Source: Bacteroides sp. CAG:530 (GTDB lineage Bacteria; Bacteroidota; Bacteroidia; Bacteroidales; Bacteroidaceae). Taken from it: a stretch of 20,521 nucleotides of DNA. Positions 15,242 through 20,521 of this stretch are shown piece after piece. The notes under the pieces are model-generated. The model ran no database searches. It saw only the letters and a program-made list of their open reading frames with translations, and was not told where the DNA came from. Position 1 is the stretch's first letter. Each line of letters opens with the position of its first letter. The position numbers and the translations under genes are program-made. The stretch lies in NCBI GenBank assembly GCA_000434735.1, contig FR881287.1:21947-42467 (forward strand). Reading direction: 5' to 3'.

Positions 15242-16929
15242 AGGCCCTCCAGTTTCTCTATCAGTCGCTTCAACTCTTGATAGCTTAGATTCTTCTGGAA
15301 GATATGCAGCCCATTGGTCATTCGCAACTCCACGAGGATACGAACACCGGAAGGCTTCGTTACTGTAGAAGATGGTTCTTGAGAAGGGCTTTCCTTCTTT
15401 GACTCTTCTTGATCCGAGGTAGGAAGCCCATCCACTTTTACCTCCACAATCTTGTTGCGTGTATCCTTGTACCATTTGTAGAATATGTTATAAGGTACTT
15501 TATTACGTGAACAGAACTGTTCAATAGAGGCCACACAGTACCATCCATTCAGATTAATCATATGTGAAAACATGTATGCACACATCAAAGAAATGCATAA
15601 TCCAGGCAATAACTTAATATAAGTATCACGGAAAAAATTAATGACATTTATATGTAGTTTTGAATAATACACATAAAACAATGCTATATTCCTAATCATA
15701 TATGCAATAAATATAGAAATGGCAAGTCCTTTTAAACCATAAAACTTTGTCATAACAATAGAAAGTGGTACATTTATAACAGCCATTCCAACATAAACAA
15801 AGGCACGATATTTTACATTTCCACTTGCTATTAATGTTTGATCAGCGATATCTGCTGGTAGTAACAAAAAAGCAGGGATTATTAGTAACAATGTACATAT
15901 ATAGGCCGCTTCATACCCTTCACCCAACCACGCAGATATAAAATCACGACCAACAACAACAAAACCAATTAAAATCACACCCATTGTTAATATCTGAATG
16001 CGTCCAACACGTATCATTAATGGGAGCACACTACCATTATCATTCAATATACGCGATATACGAGGTAAAAAGAGTCCATTAAGAGCACACGCAAATGTAT
16101 AGGTATAAGCTTCTAAACTAATTGATATTCCCAAGACTGCAATAACACCAGCACCAGCAAACATACCCAATATGGATGGAGCAATATTAAAGATACATCG
16201 TTGGCTCAAAGCGACCACTGTTGTCCAACCAGAAAAACTTAGTAGTGAACGCATCTCTTTCTTGTCTTGATACCCTATTCGTACTTTTATACTCGTCTGT
16301 TGTTTTACTATTGCAAACTTAAGAACAATTATAAAAATACCAACCAAAACATTCGTTAGAACAAGTTCATAAAGCCCACCTCCCAGATAAAGGCACACGA
16401 CATTAATGCCGACTGTAAGAACCTTTGACAACAAATCACACGTCTTCAATTGTACAAATTTCTCATATGCAGATAATATTCCATTTAAGGGAATAAATGG
16501 GAAAGAGATAACACTGAATAACGCAGCCATAATAAACACAATTTTCAGACTTGTTATCTGCTCAACAGTAAGTTCTCTGTAAATATAAGGTATAAAAAAG
16601 TATATAGTAGATAATATTACAAATATTGCAATGTCTATATATATATATAGTTTATAGACAAGGCTAATACAATCATTTACTTTTTTCTTATTCCCTTCAG
16701 CAAGATATTTCGCGACAAAGCGCTGTATTGCAGCACTTATACCAAAATCAAAAACGAACAAAGCAACTATGGAATAAGCCAAGGTATATAGTCCATAATC
16801 ATCTTTGCCTATTGCACGAATCATCCAGGGGGTGTATAGCAAACCTACAAGAATATATACAACAATACCCAAATAGGAAAGAACAGCACCATACTTTATT
16901 TGCTGGCTTGAAGATAATGATTTCATCAT
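15235..16929 (-). CDS. Wzx-type polysaccharide flippase fused in frame to IS66 TnpA
   Basis: This is a 564-aa chimera. Residues 1-467 are a polytopic membrane protein of the polysaccharide biosynthesis/MATE-like (Wzx) family. Many hydrophobic segments are visible, for example IKYGAVLSYLGIVVYILVGL at 11-30 and FVIVLSTIYFF-like segments later. IGKDDYGLYTLAYSIV and the FGISAAIQRFVAKYLAEGNK loop are typical of the family. Flippases of this type move lipid-linked repeat units across the inner membrane. From S468 the sequence is IS66 TnpA (SIEQFCSRNKVPYNIFYKW to the stop), lacking its first 23 codons. The flippase part is near full length, so only its extreme C-terminus is lost. The start overlaps the acetyltransferase stop by four bases. 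Whether the chimera still works is unknown. Confidence 0.9.
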   Translation of the reverse strand: MMKSLSSSQQIKYGAVLSYLGIVVYILVGLLYTPWMIRAIGKDDYGLYTLAYSIVALFVFDFGISAAIQRFVAKYLAEGNKKKVNDCISLVYKLYIYIDIAIFVILSTIYFFIPYIYRELTVEQITSLKIVFIMAALFSVISFPFIPLNGILSAYEKFVQLKTCDLLSKVLTVGINVVCLYLGGGLYELVLTNVLVGIFIIVLKFAIVKQQTSIKVRIGYQDKKEMRSLLSFSGWTTVVALSQRCIFNIAPSILGMFAGAGVIAVLGISISLEAYTYTFACALNGLFLPRISRILNDNGSVLPLMIRVGRIQILTMGVILIGFVVVGRDFISAWLGEGYEAAYICTLLLIIPAFLLLPADIADQTLIASGNVKYRAFVYVGMAVINVPLSIVMTKFYGLKGLAISIFIAYMIRNIALFYVYYSKLHINVINFFRDTYIKLLPGLCISLMCAYMFSHMINLNGWYCVASIEQFCSRNKVPYNIFYKWYKDTRNKIVEVKVDGLPTSDQEESKKESPSQEPSSTVTKPSGVRILVELRMTNGLHIFQKNLSYQELKRLIEKLEGLC

Positions 16930-17438
16930 TCCAAACTCTTTATTATTTTAGCAGGAACACCTCCAATTAATAAATTGGGAGGGGTCGTTTTACAAACACA
17001 AGCCGAGGCTGCCACGACGCATGATGCCCCTACACTGACATTATTTACGAAAATAGACTTTGCTCCAATCCAGCATCCATCACCTATTGTTTGTATACAA
17101 TTATAACCTTCACCAGCACGTCGCCCAGATGTTCCTATTTTATGTGTACCAGTAATAAAGGTAACATCAGGTCCTACGTCTATTCTATCACCAAGTATGA
17201 CAGTGCCATTGCCACGAACCGTAAAATTGGTTCCAATCCAACATTCTCTACCAATTGTGAGATTTCCTGTACATACTATAGGTCCAACAATTTTAGTTTT
17301 TTCTCCTATAACGAAACCTATACTTTGTAGTAACCAACGCTTTGTTTTAAAAAATTGAGGATTTGTCCCTACAAATATTTTATTAACAAGAAAAAGTGAT
17401 ATCTTTCTCCATAAATGATTAAGTATTCTCTTTATCAT
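16926..17438 (-). CDS. Hexapeptide-repeat (left-handed beta-helix) acetyltransferase
   Basis: This 170-aa protein has the repeating [LIV]-G-x4 pattern of LbH acyltransferases, from IGFVIGEKTKIVGPIV through LTIGRECWIGTNFTV, VILGDRIDVGPDVTF and DGCWIGAKSIFVNN to LIGGVPAKII. The histidine in GTHKIGTSGRRAG fits the active site of the WcaF/maltose-acetyltransferase branch. It probably O-acetylates a sugar of the surface glycan. A longer frame begins at a TTG (17462), but I prefer the ATG at 17438, two bases after the glycosyltransferase stop. Its stop overlaps the flippase start, so all three genes form one unit. Confidence 0.88.
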   Translation of the reverse strand: MIKRILNHLWRKISLFLVNKIFVGTNPQFFKTKRWLLQSIGFVIGEKTKIVGPIVCTGNLTIGRECWIGTNFTVRGNGTVILGDRIDVGPDVTFITGTHKIGTSGRRAGEGYNCIQTIGDGCWIGAKSIFVNNVSVGASCVVAASACVCKTTPPNLLIGGVPAKIIKSLE

Positions 17439-17440
17439 AT

Positions 17441-18607
17441 CTATTTCTTTTCTTTGTACCAATTGTTACGCAAAACCTTAGCCTTACTGCATGGACCTTC
17501 TTCATAAGGAGTCTCCATACCTTTGCGTAAACATTCGACCAATTTTAAAAAACTTTGAGCAGCATATTTTGGCGACCAGAGATTTTTCATTGTATTATAG
17601 CCATTCATAGCTATTTGCTTACGTTCATCATCATGATCGAGCAACCACTCTACTCTAGAAATCAAAGAATCAATATTTCCTGATTGGAAAATACATCCGT
17701 TGACCCCATCTTTCAACAAAAATGGTACGCTTCCAATAGCACTAGAGCCAACTAAAACACATCCATTGCTCATTGCCTCATTGGCAACAGCACCCCAACC
17801 TTCATTTTTGTCTGAGGTAAAAAGGAATATCTCGTGCTCCCGCATCGCATTCAACACTTCATCGTTTGGCGTATCACCTTTGAAAGAAATCAAATTTTCT
17901 ACACCCAACTTACGAGCAAGCTTTTGAGCGTTTTCCAGTTCTACTCCTGAGCCATACATATCAAGCACAAATTTATACCCCTTAGCTTTTAAACGAGCTG
18001 CCATTTGCACAGGCAACTCTGGGTGTTTCAACTTCAGGAACCTTGCACACCACATAAATGCGTGCAAGGTTTCTGAGGTAGAAACACTCAGGGGCGCTTC
18101 AACTGTATATTTTTCATTTACTTTCGTAAAATAGCCCCATTTATAAGCTTTATCTTTGAAGCAACCAACCATACGATAATCAGCAGCAGAGAAAGCGCTT
18201 GCACACAATAAATGCAGATTGCTGTATCTACCATATATTCTTCTAAATTTTAGGAAATGGTATGGCCATTTTAGCAACGCTTTTAAATTTTTATAAATTC
18301 GTTCCGAATAAATAAAAGTCAACTTTCCACTTTTCAAACGAACTGATAATAACTGTTTGGGGGCAGAACCTAATATAACGGCATCTGCATCAAGAATATC
18401 TTTCCGTATCCTTTCTTGCTCATTAATAAATGTATCATAACTAACCAAATAGTCACGATTACCTATAAATTTCCACCCAGTAGGCAATGTTTTTTTATCT
18501 ATATTAAGTGTTTCAATAAATGATAGTTTAACACCTAATTTCACCCACTCATCACATAATTGTATCTGATGTGGACTCAAAAAATTTGATATAAATACTA
18601 TTTTCAT
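17441..18607 (-). CDS. Family 4 (GT-B) glycosyltransferase
   Basis: This 388-aa protein has the GT-B layout of polysaccharide glycosyltransferases. The N-terminal domain starts MKIVFISNFLSPHQIQL. The C-terminal domain has DMYGSGVELENAQKLARKLG, then FKGDTPNDEVLNAMREHEIF, and the EX7E motif in NEGWGAVANEAMSNGC that binds the donor sugar nucleotide. GVNGCIFQSGN follows. Such enzymes are retaining transferases working at the cytoplasmic face. It is the first gene of the glycosyltransferase-acetyltransferase-flippase unit. Its upstream region has been rebuilt by IS66 debris: the nearest IS-like end lies 28 bases from the ATG, and I see no TAnnTTTG box there. Confidence 0.9.
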   Translation of the reverse strand: MKIVFISNFLSPHQIQLCDEWVKLGVKLSFIETLNIDKKTLPTGWKFIGNRDYLVSYDTFINEQERIRKDILDADAVILGSAPKQLLSVRLKSGKLTFIYSERIYKNLKALLKWPYHFLKFRRIYGRYSNLHLLCASAFSAADYRMVGCFKDKAYKWGYFTKVNEKYTVEAPLSVSTSETLHAFMWCARFLKLKHPELPVQMAARLKAKGYKFVLDMYGSGVELENAQKLARKLGVENLISFKGDTPNDEVLNAMREHEIFLFTSDKNEGWGAVANEAMSNGCVLVGSSAIGSVPFLLKDGVNGCIFQSGNIDSLISRVEWLLDHDDERKQIAMNGYNTMKNLWSPKYAAQSFLKLVECLRKGMETPYEEGPCSKAKVLRNNWYKEKK

Positions 18608-18650
18608 TTGTATTTTGGCATATTAAAAAACTACCGTTAGTACTCAATTT

Positions 18651-18761
18651 GTTAGTACTCAATTTAGGGCATACCCCTTTAATAGGCACTTTTGCAAGTA
18701 TATTTAAAGTTAAGCGGCGAAGATACTTTTTTCAAAATATAGCCCTAATTTGAGTACTTAC
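18651..18761. mobile_element. 111-bp mini-element with IS66-like inverted ends
   Basis: Its ends, gttagtactcaatttagggc and (from the other side) gtaagtactcaaattagggc, match in 18 of 20 bases. It is flanked on both sides by actcaattt (18642-18650 and 18762-18770), near the 8-bp duplication made by IS66. It has no coding capacity. It sits inside the left end of remnant C. The host end resumes after it, which produces a 43-bp perfect direct repeat (18657-18699 and 18762-18804). Confidence 0.65.
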
Positions 18762-18786
18762 ACTCAATTTAGGGCATACCCCTTTA

Positions 18787-18810
18787 ATAGGCACTTTTGC
18801 AAGTGCCTAT
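18787..18810. other. Perfect 10-bp hairpin in the IS66 subterminal region
   Basis: ATAGGCACTT and AAGTGCCTAT flank the loop TTGC. The nested mini-element carries the first arm only (18682-18691). In an intact IS66 end this could block read-through transcription or be a transposase site. Confidence 0.65.
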
Positions 18811-18845
18811 ACATTGAGTTGTTAAAATTTCATCTTGATTATTAA

Positions 18846-18977
18846 CTATTGGCATATTGCCAATCCGATTTTGTCTGGCCGCAGACTGAAAAAATCCCTG
18901 CAACCGTTAAATATTTTAGTAAAAAATTTACCAAGATATTCCCATGCAGACCGTCCATGCATCTTAACTACATCCAT
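18846..18977 (-). pseudogene. C-terminal tail of an IS66 tnpC
   Basis: These 43 codons read MDVVKMHGRSAWEYLGKFF and so on to a TAG. The KMHGRSAWEYLGKF part matches KMQGRSAWEYLGKF of the nearby tnpC, but the sequence after it (NGCRDFFSLRPDKIG) differs. This is the end of another IS66 subtype. Everything upstream of it in the gene is missing. Confidence 0.8.
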
Positions 18978-20521
18978 AGAAGCAATTGAGTGCTTACCCA
19001 TTTATAGAATATATTATAAGGTACTTTATTACGTGAACAGAACTGTTCAATAGAGATGCCCTTCGGCATTGCCTCCGTCTGGTACTGGAAATAGAATCTT
19101 TCCAAATCTTCACTGCTGTACATAATTTTATATTTAAACTTACCTAGGTATTCCCATGCAGACCGTCCTTGCATCTTTACCGTACTTATTATACTATGAT
19201 AGGTTGCGGCCATTTCTGCACCTTCATCGCTACCAAAGTGAAGCATCGCATTGCGTTGGGTTGTCAGAGGGCGAATAACACGTTCAGCCAAGTTGTTGTC
19301 TATGGGAAGACTTCCGTCATTAAGAAAAGCAAACAGGTTATCCCAATATTTGTCGAGGTAATTCAAGGCTTTCAGCAAAGAAGGAGTTATCTCTGACGGA
19401 TCTTTATCAAGTTCAATTTTAAGATACTGCCTAAGAGTTATCAGAACTTCCTTTGATTCCAAGTCTTGACGACGCTTACATATCTCTTCTGGCGTAAGCC
19501 CCTCTTCGTAATATTGGCGCTCTCTCCTATAATAGAAACGAATGCCCTCTAAAAATGGATACGCATGAACATCGCCAGCTTGTTCACAAGCCATTTCCAA
19601 CTTACCCTTAAGATGAGCAAGACATACCTGATGTATGGCTTTATTTAGATTAGGACTTTTATCTACGACATTAAGTTCGTCACCTATAAATACATAGGCA
19701 TTATAACCATCGGTCATAACACTCTTTAATTCTGCATCACCAATAAAGTTAGTCAAAACATCACGACCACGAGAACCATCCTCATAGAAGAAGATGACCG
19801 TATGCTCAGCCTTGTTTACCAAAACCCATATGTAACATTTCTTGTAATGGTCATACTTACGGACCTTGCACCAAGTCTCATCACAGTTTACTATCGAGTC
19901 TTTCTCTAAAGCCACTTCCTTCAGTACCTTGACTAGTTCGTCAAGATACTTCTTGCCTTTCTTCAACCAGTTACGTAATGTATTGGCTGATACCTTCATG
20001 CCCAAGTCGGTAAGCCAACGATGAAGCAGACCGAAAGTGACATTCTTAACATAGACCTCGTATGCTATAGCCTGAAGGAATTCAGGTGTTGCCTTGGTTC
20101 CGTCAAACTTGGTAACAATCTGCGGATTACCTGCAGCAGGGAAATAACCCCACTTGGGTTTCTTGCCTTTCTCAACATAATGAACCATCTCAAACCGTTC
20201 CTCCACAAGGTTTACCTCAAGATGGAAAACGGGAATCATCTTTCTTTCAAGTATACGTCCCGGGACTTTTGACAAGTCTGACTTATACTCTTTGGAAGCG
20301 CCATGGACTCCCATGGTATTATAGGTGTCGGGGCGATTTGACAAGTCGCGAGGTCTCTTTTCTTGAGTGGCGGTTGCCGGTGATGACTCTGACTCCTTGT
20401 TGGCTATAGAGTTTTCCGGCAAAGAGGAAGATGTTCCATCAAAATCATTCTTGTCTTTGGTACGGTCGGACTCATCATCTGATTTCTTTTTCTTTGAGCC
20501 ATAACTTTTATCACCAAAGCG
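18968..20521 (-). CDS. tnpC: IS66 family transposase TnpC (5' end beyond window), fused to the start of a tnpA
   Basis: The frame is open at the window edge; its first visible residues are RFGDKSYGSKKKKSDDES, the zinc-ribbon/linker region. The catalytic DDE residues can be placed: D in NCDETWCKVR, D in MTDGYNAYVF, and E in IDNNLAERVIRPLTTQRN. The transposase proper reaches RSAWEYLGKF near 19140. There the frame runs straight into a second element's tnpA (MYSSEDLERFYFQYQTEAM, ATG at 19123) and on through an IS66 end to a stop at 18968. The natural tnpC C-terminus is thus replaced by about 56 foreign residues. The catalytic core is complete, so activity is possible but unproven. Confidence 0.88.
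   Translation of the reverse strand, partial: RFGDKSYGSKKKKSDDESDRTKDKNDFDGTSSSLPENSIANKESESSPATATQEKRPRDLSNRPDTYNTMGVHGASKEYKSDLSKVPGRILERKMIPVFHLEVNLVEERFEMVHYVEKGKKPKWGYFPAAGNPQIVTKFDGTKATPEFLQAIAYEVYVKNVTFGLLHRWLTDLGMKVSANTLRNWLKKGKKYLDELVKVLKEVALEKDSIVNCDETWCKVRKYDHYKKCYIWVLVNKAEHTVIFFYEDGSRGRDVLTNFIGDAELKSVMTDGYNAYVFIGDELNVVDKSPNLNKAIHQVCLAHLKGKLEMACEQAGDVHAYPFLEGIRFYYRRERQYYEEGLTPEEICKRRQDLESKEVLITLRQYLKIELDKDPSEITPSLLKALNYLDKYWDNLFAFLNDGSLPIDNNLAERVIRPLTTQRNAMLHFGSDEGAEMAATYHSIISTVKMQGRSAWEYLGKFKYKIMYSSEDLERFYFQYQTEAMPKGISIEQFCSRNKVPYNIFYKWVSTQLLLWM
18998..19123 (-). pseudogene. First 42 codons of an IS66 tnpA
   Basis: The fragment runs from MYSSEDLERF to VPYNIFYKW and then stops abruptly at an IS66 end (18997). 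Codons 24-42 occur again at the start of the tnpA body fused to the flippase (15470-15529), with two base differences. The two tnpA pieces together would rebuild a complete gene of about 120 codons. Confidence 0.8.

Larger units (their letters stand above)
14135..15529 (-). mobile_element. IS66-family remnant A (tnpA body, tnpB, broken tnpC)
   Basis: In transcription order the element holds tnpA from its 24th codon (fused to the flippase), an intact tnpB, and a disrupted tnpC. It then ends with a 22-bp sequence (14135-14156) that is also found at 18805-18826 next to another tnpC end. IS66 elements carry tnpA, tnpB and tnpC in this order. Neither terminal inverted repeat is present here, so this copy cannot move by itself. 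Confidence 0.88.
18636..18997 (-). mobile_element. IS66-family remnant C: two ends with only a tnpC tail between
   Basis: The left end reads gttagtactcaattt (18636-18650) and the right end, read inward on the minus strand, GTAAGCACTCAATTGC (from 18997). They match in about 12 of 15 bases, and GTAA is the usual IS66 terminus. Between them lie a nested mini-element, a hairpin, the 22-bp subterminal repeat and the last 43 codons of a tnpC. tnpA, tnpB and most of tnpC are gone. No matching target duplication flanks the pair, so the ends may come from more than one event. Confidence 0.6.

Noticed and set aside
15242..15475. Extended tnpB start giving a 189-aa protein
   Set aside because: The extra part is tnpA read in another frame; the ATG at 15241 gives the usual IS66 TnpB length and overlap.

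Overview
The window reads as a Bacteroidales chromosome (Bacteroides, Phocaeicola or Prevotella relatives). The evidence is the rpmB-rpmG-DUF4295-ftsY-rimO-HU gene order, promoter -7 boxes of the form TAnnTTTG, IS66-type transposons, and several AAA-ATPase/PD-(D/E)XK proteins of a kind common in that order. Every gene I accept lies on the minus strand, so transcription runs from high to low coordinates.

Positions 1-6401 are housekeeping DNA. They hold two HU-fold proteins (the distal one cut by the window edge), rimO, ftsY, a small rpmB-rpmG-DUF4295 operon with its own intrinsic terminator, the CinA C-terminal amidase, tsaD, and a methionine aminopeptidase. These genes look intact and ordinary.

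Positions 6487-18607 look like the promoter-distal end of a surface-polysaccharide locus that has been cut up by insertions. The polysaccharide genes are a family-4 glycosyltransferase, a hexapeptide acetyltransferase and a Wzx-type flippase (15.2-18.6 kb), then a PglC-like sugar transferase and a DegT-type aminotransferase (8.3-10.3 kb). Between the two blocks sits non-polysaccharide cargo. This comprises a DUF4143-type AAA ATPase (12703-13998) and a compact two-gene unit of an AAA/ABC-type ATPase (11252-12466) plus a 169-aa protein with a PD-(D/E)XK signature (10731-11240). A perfect 88-bp direct repeat flanks the two-gene unit. I regard that unit as the best candidate for an undescribed system, probably ATPase-nuclease immunity, but no function is shown. 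A further AAA-ATPase-like/PD-(D/E)XK fusion protein lies at 6487-8082.

Positions 14135-20521 contain fragments of several IS66-family elements. The flippase is joined in frame to the body of an IS66 tnpA. A tnpB follows, then a tnpC broken by a 179-bp internal duplication and a large deletion. At the far end an intact-looking tnpC runs off the window and is fused to the start of a second tnpA. Just upstream of the glycosyltransferase a 111-bp mini-element, with IS66-like ends and a flanking 9-bp direct repeat, is nested inside another IS66 remnant.

Two further repeat families stand out. One is a 45-nt structured element found three times with compensatory stem changes. The other is an 18-bp box spaced exactly 33 bp apart upstream of the DUF4143 ATPase. 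A stray copy of that box abuts the other 88-bp repeat, as if an ATPase cassette had once been there too.
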